Origin: Candidatus Rokuibacteriota bacterium | GTDB lineage: Bacteria; Methylomirabilota; Methylomirabilia; Rokubacteriales; CSP1-6 | Direction of reading: 5' to 3' | NCBI GenBank assembly: GCA_003221435.1 | Contig: QHRS01000066.1 | Location: 1 to 17,507 of the forward strand | Length of the DNA stretch: 17,507 nucleotides | Made by a program: the position numbers and the translations under genes | Notes under the pieces: model-generated | What the model was told of the DNA's origin: nothing | The model's database searches: none | The model's input: the letters and a program-made list of their open reading frames with translations, nothing else | In this document: positions 1-8,535 of the stretch, piece after piece | Layout of the letters: every line of letters starts with the position of its first letter | Numbering within the stretch: the first letter of the stretch is position 1

Positions 1-462
1 CGCATCGGGATCGGCATCGACACGAAGGCCGCCGTCACCTACGTGCGGTCGGATCCCTTCACGGCCGTGGGCCAGGGGCTCGCGCAGACATGGACCATCA
101 CAGACCTGACGGTGAAGGGCCTCTGGAAGCTCGTCTCGCGCCAGATCGACTCGTCGAATATCGGCGGCCCGATCCAGATCGCGACCGAAGCCGGGCGGCA
201 GGCGCGTCAGGGCATGGCGGCGCTCGCGTTCTTCACCGCGATCATCAGCGTCAACCTCGGCGTGCTGAATCTCCTGCCCGTGCCGATGCTCGACGGCGGG
301 CACCTCTTCTTCTTCTTGATCGAGGCCGTGCTCGGCCGGCCGCTGTCGGTGAAGAAGCGCGAAATCGCGCAGCAGCTCGGGTTCGTCCTGCTGATGCTCT
401 TGATGGTGTACGCGCTCTACAACGATCTCATGCGTCTAGACGCCCTCAGACTCTTCAGGTAG
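1..462 (+). CDS. rseP: RseP-family site-2 zinc metalloprotease, C-terminal part (5' truncated by window edge)
   Basis: The frame is open from base 1 to a TAG at 460-462 and gives the last 153 residues of an M50 intramembrane protease. RseP/S2P enzymes cut membrane-embedded anti-sigma factors and leftover signal peptides in the inner membrane. The second M50 signature is visible as NLLPVPMLDGGHL, with the metal-binding Asp at bases 292-294 and the usual GGPIQI motif upstream. Hydrophobic segments surround the LDGG motif, and a further one (GFVLLMLLMVYAL) lies near the C-terminus. The HExxH motif and most of the PDZ region fall outside the window. ispG starts 10 bases after the stop, so the two are probably co-transcribed, as in the common dxr-rseP-ispG-proS order. 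Identity is very likely. The in-frame GTG at 43 is internal to the gene and is not its start. Confidence 0.93.
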   Translation, partial: RIGIGIDTKAAVTYVRSDPFTAVGQGLAQTWTITDLTVKGLWKLVSRQIDSSNIGGPIQIATEAGRQARQGMAALAFFTAIISVNLGVLNLLPVPMLDGGHLFFFLIEAVLGRPLSVKKREIAQQLGFVLLMLLMVYALYNDLMRLDALRLFR

Positions 463-472
463 GAGCCGGTCC

Positions 473-1579
473 ATGACACCCCGTCGCAAGACGAAGCAGA
501 TCCAGCTCGGCAAGCTCAAGGTCGGTGGCGACGCGCCCATCACGGTCCAGTCGATGACGAAGACCGACACACGCGACGTGCAGGCGACCCTGCTCCAGAT
601 CTGGTCGCTCGAGGCCGCGGGCTGCGACATCGTCCGCTGCGCCGTCCCGGTCCGCGAGGCGGCGGAGAAGCTCGGGGAGATCAAGCGTCAGATCCGGATC
701 CCGCTCGTGGCGGACATCCACTTCAATTACAAGCTCGCGCTGACCGCGCTCGAGCAGGGGGTCGACGGGCTCCGGCTCAACCCCGGCAACATCGGCGGCA
801 AGCGGTTCGTCATGGAGGTCGTCAATCGCGCCAAGGAGCGGAGGATCCCGATCCGGATCGGCGTCAACGCCGGGTCGCTCGAAAAGGACCTGCTCGCCCG
901 GTACAACGGGCCGACGCCCGAAGGCATGGTCGAGTCGGCGCTCCGCCACATCCGGATTCTCGAGGACTGCAATTACCCCGAGATGAAGATCTCGCTGAAG
1001 GCCTCGGACCCCGTGATGATGATCGACGCGTACCGCATGCTCGCTGACCAGGTCGAGTACCCCTTCCACCTTGGCGTGACCGAGGCCGGCACCCCCGGTG
1101 TCGGAACGATCAAGTCGGCGATCGGTCTCGGCGCCCTCTTGTCCGAGGGGATCGGGGACACGATCCGCGTGTCGCTCTCCTCGGATCCGACCGAGGAGGT
1201 GCGGGTCGGGATCGACATCCTCAAGGCGCTCGGCCTCCGTAAGGGCGGTCTCACGTTCGTCGCGTGCCCATCGTGCGGGCGCGCCGACGTGGACCTCGTC
1301 AAGCTGGCGAAGGAGTGCGAGGAGCGCCTGAAGGACGTGGAGGAAGAAGTGCACGTCGCCGTGATGGGGTGCGAGGTCAACGGGCCGGGCGAAGCGCGCG
1401 CCGCGGACATCGGCGTCGCGGGCGGGCGCGGCATCGGCCTGATCTTCAGGAGGGGCGAGGTCATCCGGAAAGTCCCGGAGAACGAGATCGTCCAGGTGAT
1501 GTGGGAGGAAGTCGAGAAGTTCATCGCCGAGAAGAAGGCCGAGAGGGCCGCCGCCGCGGCCATCGCCTCCGCAGACTGA
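473..1579 (+). CDS. ispG: 4-hydroxy-3-methylbut-2-enyl diphosphate synthase (flavodoxin/ferredoxin), IspG/GcpE
   Basis: IspG is the penultimate enzyme of the non-mevalonate (MEP) isoprenoid pathway. It reductively converts the cyclic diphosphate MEcPP to HMBPP using a [4Fe-4S] cluster. The protein has 368 residues, normal for the bacterial two-domain form. The N-terminal TIM-barrel begins with the typical ITVQSMT..DT segment. The C-terminal iron-sulfur domain carries the expected ligands: Cys265 and Cys268 in CPSCGR, and Cys300 with Glu307 in GCEVNGPGEA. The ATG at 473 is preceded by AGGAG at 461-465, 7 bases away, which supports this start. The gene sits 10 bases after rseP and 17 before proS, so all three probably form one transcription unit ending at the terminator near 3373-3398. 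The C-terminal tail after about residue 350 is Lys/Ala/Glu-rich and probably disordered. Confidence 0.97.
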   Translation: MTPRRKTKQIQLGKLKVGGDAPITVQSMTKTDTRDVQATLLQIWSLEAAGCDIVRCAVPVREAAEKLGEIKRQIRIPLVADIHFNYKLALTALEQGVDGLRLNPGNIGGKRFVMEVVNRAKERRIPIRIGVNAGSLEKDLLARYNGPTPEGMVESALRHIRILEDCNYPEMKISLKASDPVMMIDAYRMLADQVEYPFHLGVTEAGTPGVGTIKSAIGLGALLSEGIGDTIRVSLSSDPTEEVRVGIDILKALGLRKGGLTFVACPSCGRADVDLVKLAKECEERLKDVEEEVHVAVMGCEVNGPGEARAADIGVAGGRGIGLIFRRGEVIRKVPENEIVQVMWEEVEKFIAEKKAERAAAAAIASAD

Positions 1580-1596
1580 AGCCCCCGCCTGGCTCG

Positions 1597-3291
1597 ATGA
1601 GGCTCTCGAAGTCACTGATCCCGACGCTGCGGGAAGTCCCCGCCGACGCGGAGGCGATCAGCCACCGACTCATGCTCCGCGCTGGCCTCGTCCGTCAGCT
1701 CGCCGCCGGCATCTACGTCTACCTTCCCCTCGGCCAGCGCGTGCTCGACAAGATCAACGCCATCATCCGCGAGGAGATGAACGCGATCGGTGGCCAGGAG
1801 ATCACGATGCCCGTGCTCCAGCCGGCCGAGCTCTGGCAGCAGTCCGGCCGGTGGGAGTCGATCGGCGGGGAGATGTTCCGCCTGAAGGACCGGAACGGCC
1901 GCGACATGTGCCTCGGCATGACCCACGAAGAGGTGGTCGCGTGGCTCGCCGCGCGTGAGATCCGGTCGTACCGCGACCTGCCGCAGGTCTGGTACCAGAT
2001 CCAGACCAAGGAGCGCGACGAGGCGCGGCCGCGCTCGGGCGTGCTCCGCACGCGCGAATTCCTGATGAAGGACTCCTATACGCTCGATCCCGACACGGCG
2101 GCCCTTGAGAAGTCCTACGCGGCTCACAAGAGCGCGTACTGCAAGATCTTCGACCGCTGCGGCCTGCGCTACCTGGTCGTGGAGTCCGACCCGGGCATGA
2201 TGGGGGGCCTGGGCTCGCACGAGTTCATGGCGCCGAGCGCTGCCGGAGAGGACGAGGTCGCCGTCTGCCCGGGCTGCGGCTACGCCGCGAACGTCGAGCT
2301 CGCGCGGGGCATCCCGACGGCCCCGACGTTCCCCGCGTCTCCGCGGGAAGAGGTGGCGACGCCGAACGCGAAGACGATCGCCGCAGTCTCGGCGCTTCTC
2401 GGGATCGATCCGCGGCTCACGGTAAAGTCGCTTCTGTACGTGGGCGTGAAGTCCGGCCCCGTGCTGGCCCTCGTGCGGGGCGACCACACGATCCACGAGC
2501 GCAAGCTGGTCCGCGCCCTCGGCGAAGAGGTTCGGCCCGCGCATCCGGATGAGGTCAGGGAGCACCTCGGAGCGGGCGTCGGCTCGGTCGGTCCCGTCGG
2601 GGCGAAGGTGCCGATCGTGGCCGATGACGCGCTCAAGACCGGGCGGTGGGTCGTCGGCGCCAATCGCGAGGGCTATCATCTCCGAGGGGTCAGCGCGGGC
2701 GTGGACTTCGAGTGCCGCTTCGCCGACCTGCACACGGCGACCGCGGGCGAGGGCTGCCCGCAGTGCGGGGCGCCGCTCACCATCGAGCGGGTCATCGAGG
2801 TCGGCAACATCTTCAAGCTCGGGACGAAGTACTCGGTCCCGCTCCGGGCGGTCTTTCTCGACGAGGCCGGACAGGAGCGGCCCATCGTCATGGGCAGCTA
2901 CGGGATCGGCCCGGCGCGGGTCGCGGCCGCCGCGGTCGAGCAGTCCCACGACGCCGACGGGATCATCTGGCCCTGGGCGCTCGCGCCCTTCCACGTGCAC
3001 GTGGTGCTGGTCGGCATCCGTGACCCCGACCAGGAGGCCGCCGCGGAGTCGATCTACCGGAGCCTCTGGGCCGCGGGCATCGAGGCGCTGCTCGACGACC
3101 GTGACGAGCGCCCAGGGGTGAAGTTCAAGGATGCCGATCTGCTGGGCGTGCCGGTCCGCGTCGTCGTCGGCAACGCCCTCGCGAAAGACGGCGTGGTGGA
3201 GGTACGCTCCCGGGCAACTCGGGTGGAGCGCCGCGTCGCTCCCGGAGAGGTAGTTCGGGCCGTCCCCGAGGTGGCGGCAGGCCGCTCCTAA
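1597..3291 (+). CDS. proS: prolyl-tRNA synthetase, bacterial type with editing (INS) domain
   Basis: ProRS is a cytoplasmic class II synthetase that charges tRNA-Pro. The protein has 564 residues, the usual size for the bacterial type with an inserted YbaK-like editing domain. Visible elements in order are the N-terminal catalytic core (LAAGIYVYLPLGQRVLDKI, motif 1 region), motif 2 (WYQIQTKERDEARPRSG, then RTREFLMKDSY), the editing insertion at about residues 230-385, motif 3 (VMGSYGIGPARV) and a C-terminal anticodon-binding domain (about 465-564). Two CxxC pairs, Cys224/Cys227 and Cys387/Cys390, bracket the editing insertion and could form a zinc knuckle (inference). The ATG at 1597 was chosen because MRLSKSLIPTLREVP matches the family N-terminus. 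The frame is open further upstream, but that part overlaps ispG and is not conserved-looking. No clear Shine-Dalgarno is present, so translation may rely on coupling to ispG. Confidence 0.97.
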   Translation: MRLSKSLIPTLREVPADAEAISHRLMLRAGLVRQLAAGIYVYLPLGQRVLDKINAIIREEMNAIGGQEITMPVLQPAELWQQSGRWESIGGEMFRLKDRNGRDMCLGMTHEEVVAWLAAREIRSYRDLPQVWYQIQTKERDEARPRSGVLRTREFLMKDSYTLDPDTAALEKSYAAHKSAYCKIFDRCGLRYLVVESDPGMMGGLGSHEFMAPSAAGEDEVAVCPGCGYAANVELARGIPTAPTFPASPREEVATPNAKTIAAVSALLGIDPRLTVKSLLYVGVKSGPVLALVRGDHTIHERKLVRALGEEVRPAHPDEVREHLGAGVGSVGPVGAKVPIVADDALKTGRWVVGANREGYHLRGVSAGVDFECRFADLHTATAGEGCPQCGAPLTIERVIEVGNIFKLGTKYSVPLRAVFLDEAGQERPIVMGSYGIGPARVAAAAVEQSHDADGIIWPWALAPFHVHVVLVGIRDPDQEAAAESIYRSLWAAGIEALLDDRDERPGVKFKDADLLGVPVRVVVGNALAKDGVVEVRSRATRVERRVAPGEVVRAVPEVAAGRS

Positions 3292-3339
3292 AAGCCCATC
3301 TGCGTCGTCGGCGCGGTCGCTCGGCATCCTGTTAAAGGC

Positions 3340-3368
3340 TTGCTCGACCGCCGATCACATGCTAAAGT
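3340..3368 (+). promoter_or_regulatory. candidate sigma70-type promoter upstream of rimP
   Basis: TTGCTC at 3340-3345 and TAAAGT at 3363-3368 are separated by exactly 17 bases, in a locally AT-richer patch after proS. The boxes match the consensus at only 3/6 and 4/6 positions. A start about 7 bases downstream would place the hairpin at 3373-3398 at the very 5' end of the transcript. The call rests on spacing and composition only. Confidence 0.28.
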
Positions 3369-3372
3369 CCTG

Positions 3373-3398
3373 AAAAAGTGGGCCCCGCCCACTTTTTT
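3373..3398 (+). terminator. intrinsic (Rho-independent) terminator after proS, probably bidirectional
   Basis: A perfect 11-bp inverted repeat pairs AAAAAGTGGGC (3373-3383) with GCCCACTTTTT (3387-3397) around a CCC loop. The right arm runs into a six-T tract on the + strand, and the left arm begins with five A, which gives a T tract on the - strand. It lies 81 bases after the proS stop and about 78 before rimP, so it probably ends the rseP-ispG-proS transcript and separates it from the nusA-infB operon. Confidence 0.9.
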
Positions 3399-3475
3399 AC
3401 TTTCGGCGGGCCCGGGTCCGCGCCGGAACCTCCGCGCGGTGGAGACTCGGCACCCGGCCCGGTTTACGTGTGACG

Positions 3476-3954
3476 ATGGACGAAACGGAACGGCTCTCGA
3501 AAATCGAGGAAGCGATGGAACCGGTGCTGCGCAGCCACGGACTTGATCTGGTCGATGCCGACTGGCGGCGCGAGGGGCGGCGGTACGTCCTGCGTCTCTT
3601 CGTCGACAGACCAGGCGGCACGAGCATCGACGATTGCGAGCGCCTGAGCCGCGAAGCCGGCGACGTCCTCGACGTCTCGGGGCTGATCACCGACGGCTAT
3701 GACCTCGAGGTGTCGTCGCCAGGTCTCGACCGCATTCTGCGAAAAGAGCGGGAACTCCATTGGGCCCGCGGCAAGGTGGTGCGGTGCTGGATCCGTGAAC
3801 CCGTGGCGGGGCGCGCCGAGGTCCGCGGCCGTCTGGTCGAGGTCACCCCCGACCACCTGACGATCCGGACCGACTCGGGCGATATCGACGTACCCCGGCA
3901 GGTCCTCAGCAAGGCGCGTCTCGAAGCGGAGGTTCCGTGGCCGAGGCAGGCGTC

Positions 3955-3958
<4 letters not shown>
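3476..3958 (+). CDS. rimP: ribosome maturation factor RimP
   Basis: RimP binds the nascent 30S subunit in the cytoplasm and is needed for late small-subunit maturation. The protein has about 160 residues, normal for the family. The hallmark sequence DLEVSSPGLDRIL is present at about residues 76-88 (the usual ending is RPL), after an N-terminal alpha/beta domain containing VLRLFVDRPGGTSIDDCERLSRE. A C-terminal SH3-like domain follows from about residue 95. Two starts are possible, GTG 3470 and ATG 3476. I chose the ATG because of codon preference, and neither has a clear Shine-Dalgarno. It is the first gene of the nusA-infB operon. Its TGA overlaps the nusA ATG (ATGA at 3955-3958), so the two are probably translationally coupled. 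Confidence 0.93.
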
Positions 3959-5309
<1,351 letters not shown>

Positions 5310-5313
<4 letters not shown>

Positions 5314-5582
5314 GCGCCGGGCCAATCCGGACGTGCGTGGCGTGCCGATCGGTGCGGCCCAAGCGGGAGCTGATCAGGCTGGTATGCGGCGACGACAATC
5401 GGGTCAGGGTGGATTCCACGGGGCGTGCTCCGGGACGGGGCGCATACGTGTGCCGGAGTCCGGGCTGCGTGAAGGCGGTACAGAACCGCGGGCGCCTGGC
5501 GCATGCGTTTAGGAAGTCCTGCGAGGCCGGAATTGATCTGTCGGAGGAGGTGAGGGGACCGTGGCGGCGCGAATCAAGGTAA
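5310..5582 (+). CDS. ylxR: YlxR/RnpM family RNA-binding protein (DUF448)
   Basis: This is a 90-residue basic protein of the YlxR family, typically encoded between nusA and infB. Family members bind RNA, and the Bacillus subtilis protein is reported to modulate RNase P (hence RnpM). The family signature is clear: RTCVACRSVRPKRELIRLV at the N-terminus, then GRAPGRGAYVC, and RLAHAFRK near residue 65. Cys9/Cys12 and Cys48/Cys53 form two pairs, as often seen in high-GC relatives, and might bind metal (inference). The start is GTG 5310, which overlaps the nusA TGA as GTGA. The 3' end overlaps infB by 22 bases. There is little doubt about the family, but its role in this organism is inferred. Confidence 0.92.
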
Positions 5583-8065
5583 TCGATCTCGCGAAGGAGC
5601 TCGGCGTCACTAGTAAGGACCTGATGATGGCGCTCGACGAGATGGGGCAGAAGGGCAAGCGCGCCATGACCCCCCTCGACACCGAGACGGCGAACGCGCT
5701 GCGTGTCAAGTTGGGAAAGGGACGCGAGCTGCCCGCCGAGGCCAAGCCGAAGCGCCCTGCACGCCCGAAGGCCGCCCCAGAAGCGGCGAAGACTCTGGAG
5801 GAGTCGAAGCTGACTCGGGCGAAGCAAACCGCGGCGATGCCGGTCGAAGTGGAGCCAGAGCCCCTCGAGCTCAAGCCGGCAGCGACGATCGTCAAGCCGA
5901 AGCCCGCCGACGTGGTCCCCGAGCCGCTCGTGGAGCTCGCGCCGGAGCCGCCGGCGATCATCAAGCCCGCGGCCACCGTCGCGGCGCCGCCTCCGCCGCC
6001 CCTGGTCGCTCCGCCCACACCGCCCGCGGCGCCGAAGAAGCCGGAGCCGAAGATCGTTCCGTTCCGGCCGATCGAGCGCCCGGCGGCCGCGGCGCCGCCT
6101 GCGGCGCCCGCGCGTCCGGCGCGCCCGCCGGTCCCGCCGCGCCCCGTCGGGCCCTTTGCGCCGCCGCGGATCGCCCAGGCGCCGCCCGGGCCTCCGCGGC
6201 CGGCCGTCCAGCCGCGGCCGGTCGTTGGGCCCGAGGGCCTGCCACAGCCCTCTCCGGTCGTCGAGAAGCGGGAGCCGGTCGTCGCCGCGCCCGGGGCCGA
6301 GGCGCCCCCGGCGGAGGTCAAGCGCGAGCTGATCCGGGTGCCCGAATCCGTGACGGTCGGCGAGCTGGCCGAGAAGATGCGCCGAAAGTCGGGCGAGGTC
6401 ATCAAGACACTGCTCGAGCTGGGCGTGATGGCCACCATGAACGAGATCCTGGATCCGACCGCCGCCAAGCTAGTCGCCGACAAGTTCAACATCGACGTCG
6501 AGGTCCGCTCGATCGAGGGCGAGCTGGTCGACGACGAGGATGCCGACCCGACCCAGCTCCAGCTGCGTCCGCCGGTCGTCACGGTCATGGGACATGTCGA
6601 CCACGGCAAGACCTCACTGCTGGACGCGATCCGGAAGACAAAGGTCACCGAGAAGGAGTTCGGCGGGATCACGCAGCACATCGGCGCGTATCAGGTGACG
6701 ACGCGCCACGGCAAGGTCACCTTCCTCGACACGCCCGGCCACGAGGCGTTCACGGCGATGCGCGCGCGCGGCGCTCAGGCGACCGATATCGTCACCCTCG
6801 TCGTCGCGGCCGACGACGGCGTCAAGCCGCAGACGATCGAGGCCATCAATCACGCGCAGGCCGCGAACGTGCCGATCATCGTCGCGATGAACAAGATCGA
6901 CAAGCCCGACGCGGACCCGGAGCGCGTCAAGCGCGAGCTCGCCAACCACGGGCTGGTTCCGGAGGAGTGGGGCGGCCAGACGATTTTCATCGCCACGTCC
7001 GCGAAGACCGGGTCCGGCATCGACCATCTGCTCGAGATGACGGCCCTCCAGGCCGAAGTGCTCGATCTGAAGGCCAATCCGAACCGCGCCGCGAGGGGTG
7101 TGATCGTCGAAAGCCGGCTGGACCGCGGCCGCGGCGCGATTGCCACCGCGCTGATCCAGAGCGGGACCCTCAAGGAGGGCGACGTGGTGGTCGTGGGCGC
7201 GCACTCGGGCCGCGTCCGCGCGCTCCTCGACGCGGCCGGCAAGAAGGTGAAGAGCGCCGGGCCGTCGGATCCCGTCGAGATCCTCGGCCTGTCAGGCGTG
7301 CCCTCGGCCGGCGACACGCTGGTCGTCGTCGCCGACGAGCGGAAGGCCCGCCAGATCGCGATGATGCGGTCGGAGCGCGATCGCACCCGGGCCCGCGCGA
7401 CCGCGCGCGTCACCCTCGAGGATCTGCACACGCGGATCCAGACGGGGGAGGTCAAGGAGCTCCGGCTCGTCCTCAAGGCGGATGTCCAGGGCTCGGTGGA
7501 GGCGCTCACCGAATCGCTCGAGCGGCTCTCGACCGATGAGGTCAAGCTCAAGGTCATCCACGGATCGGTCGGCGCGATCACGGAGAGCGATGTCATGCTC
7601 GCGTCCGCGTCCAACGCGATCGTGCTCGGCTTCAACGTCAAGGCGGAGCCGAAGGCCGCCAGCCAGGCGCAAGCCGACGGCGTCGACCTCCGCAGCTACA
7701 ACGTCATCTACGAGGCGATCAACGATCTCAAGGCGGCGCTCTCCGGCATGCTGGCCCCGGAGATCCGCGAGCTCCCGCTCGGCCGGGCTCAGGTGCGCCA
7801 GATCTTCACGGTGTCCAAGGTCGGCAACATCCTCGGCAGCTACGTCCAGGAGGGAAAGATCGTGCGGGGCGCGAAGGTGCGGGTGCGCCGCGACTCCACC
7901 GTGCTCGGCGAGGGGACGATCGCGACCATCAAGCGCTTCAAGGACGACGCGCGCGAGGTCCTGGCCGGCCTGGAGTGCGGCATCACGGTCGAGGGCGTCA
8001 GCGGACTCCAGGTCGGGGATCTCATCGAGGCGTACACGACCGAAGAGGTCGCCCGGACCCTCTAG
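5561..8065 (+). CDS. infB: translation initiation factor IF-2
   Basis: IF-2 is the GTPase that recruits fMet-tRNA to the 30S subunit and promotes subunit joining. The protein has 834 residues. The order is a first IF2_N domain (1-55, IKVIDLAKELGVTSKDLM), a long Pro/Ala-rich linker (about 60-260), a second IF2_N domain (about 264-315, VTVGELAEKM), the G domain, and domains II-IV to the C-terminus. The G motifs are intact: GHVDHGKTS at 344-352, DTPGHE at 390-395, NKID at 444-447 and SAK at 480-482. The GTG start at 5561 is backed by a strong Shine-Dalgarno (GGAGGAGGT, 5543-5551), 9 bases upstream inside ylxR. After its stop comes the only sizeable gap in this operon, occupied largely by a structured repeat. 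Confidence 0.98.
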   Translation: MAARIKVIDLAKELGVTSKDLMMALDEMGQKGKRAMTPLDTETANALRVKLGKGRELPAEAKPKRPARPKAAPEAAKTLEESKLTRAKQTAAMPVEVEPEPLELKPAATIVKPKPADVVPEPLVELAPEPPAIIKPAATVAAPPPPPLVAPPTPPAAPKKPEPKIVPFRPIERPAAAAPPAAPARPARPPVPPRPVGPFAPPRIAQAPPGPPRPAVQPRPVVGPEGLPQPSPVVEKREPVVAAPGAEAPPAEVKRELIRVPESVTVGELAEKMRRKSGEVIKTLLELGVMATMNEILDPTAAKLVADKFNIDVEVRSIEGELVDDEDADPTQLQLRPPVVTVMGHVDHGKTSLLDAIRKTKVTEKEFGGITQHIGAYQVTTRHGKVTFLDTPGHEAFTAMRARGAQATDIVTLVVAADDGVKPQTIEAINHAQAANVPIIVAMNKIDKPDADPERVKRELANHGLVPEEWGGQTIFIATSAKTGSGIDHLLEMTALQAEVLDLKANPNRAARGVIVESRLDRGRGAIATALIQSGTLKEGDVVVVGAHSGRVRALLDAAGKKVKSAGPSDPVEILGLSGVPSAGDTLVVVADERKARQIAMMRSERDRTRARATARVTLEDLHTRIQTGEVKELRLVLKADVQGSVEALTESLERLSTDEVKLKVIHGSVGAITESDVMLASASNAIVLGFNVKAEPKAASQAQADGVDLRSYNVIYEAINDLKAALSGMLAPEIRELPLGRAQVRQIFTVSKVGNILGSYVQEGKIVRGAKVRVRRDSTVLGEGTIATIKRFKDDAREVLAGLECGITVEGVSGLQVGDLIEAYTTEEVARTL

Positions 8066-8104
8066 CATGTCGATGGAGAACGCGTTCCCCCCGCCTCGCG
8101 TCCA

Positions 8105-8117
8105 GGCCGCTTCGGCC
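8105..8117 (+). other. small hairpin in the infB-ylxP spacer
   Basis: GGCCG (8105-8109) pairs with CGGCC (8113-8117) around a CTT loop, 40 bases after the infB stop. No T tract follows, so this is not a clear terminator. The rest of 8066-8159 shows only a 23-codon Pro/Ala-rich open frame (8067-8138) that I do not regard as a gene. Confidence 0.3.
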
Positions 8118-8159
8118 GGCCCCGCGCCGCCGTCCTAGGAGCCTGTCCAAGTGAGCGGC

Positions 8160-8230
8160 TTCGAGCGCCGGCTTCGCCGGCGCCCTCGGTCCTGGGGGAG
8201 GATCGGAGGGGGCCGTCGAGGCCCCCTCCG
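8160..8230 (+). repeat. dispersed structured intergenic repeat, copy A (inverted relative to copy B at 17252-17324)
   Basis: This 71-base segment is about 80% or more identical to the reverse complement of 17252-17324. It holds two hairpins. Hairpin 1 is a perfect 8-bp stem (8165-8172 with 8176-8183) around a TTC loop. Hairpin 2 is a perfect 14-bp stem (8201-8214 with 8220-8233) around GTCGA, reaching three bases beyond the shared repeat. A conserved TGGGGGAGG spacer joins them. It lies between infB and ylxP, and its right arm ends 11 bases before the ylxP start. It resembles REP/BIME-type palindromic repeats in style, but no specific family can be assigned from sequence alone. No T tract follows, so simple intrinsic termination is not well supported. 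Confidence 0.82.
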
Positions 8231-8244
8231 ATCTTGCTAGCGCC

Positions 8245-8535
8245 GTGTCGACGGCGCGGGTGGCGCTCGGCCTCCTGGAGCTCCACCTCCCGGACGTCGG
8301 GTCGCTGAAGGGCAAACGCCAGATCCTCAAGAGCCTGAAGGAGAAGGTGAAGAACCGCTTCGACGTGTCGATCGCCGAGGTGGACCATCTCGACTCCTGG
8401 CAGCGCTCGACCCTCGCCGTCGCGTGCGTCTCGCGTGACTCGCGGCACGCCAACGAAGTGGTCGACAAGGTGATGGACTTCATGGAAGCGACCGCCGAAG
8501 GCTACGTGGTCGACAGATCAGTGGAGATGCTGTAA
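8245..8535 (+). CDS. ylxP: DUF503 family protein (YlxP-like)
   Basis: This is a 96-residue protein of the DUF503/YlxP family, a small conserved bacterial protein commonly encoded between infB and rbfA. Its biochemical role is not firmly established, and its position suggests a link to ribosome assembly or translation. The family core is recognisable: GSLKGKRQILKSLKEKVKNRF followed by VSIAEVDHLDSWQRSTLAVACVS. The GTG at 8245 gives a natural N-terminus (MSTARVALGLLELHLP), with GTG 8260 as a less likely alternative. There is no Shine-Dalgarno. Instead a strong hairpin of the repeat element ends 11 bases upstream, which may lower initiation. The TAA overlaps the rbfA start as TAATG (8533-8537), indicating coupling. 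Confidence 0.88.
   Translation: MSTARVALGLLELHLPDVGSLKGKRQILKSLKEKVKNRFDVSIAEVDHLDSWQRSTLAVACVSRDSRHANEVVDKVMDFMEATAEGYVVDRSVEML

Noticed and set aside
1264..1596. In-frame upstream extension of proS by 111 codons
   Set aside because: The extension overlaps ispG in another frame and is Arg/Gly-rich with no similarity. ATG 1597 gives the canonical ProRS N-terminus and length.
3340..3546. 68-codon open frame between proS and rimP
   Set aside because: It starts at a TTG, crosses the terminator hairpin, overlaps rimP, and shows no recognisable protein sequence.
8067..8138. 23-codon ATG frame right after infB
   Set aside because: It is short and Pro/Ala-rich, has no Shine-Dalgarno, and its length is easily met by chance in this composition.
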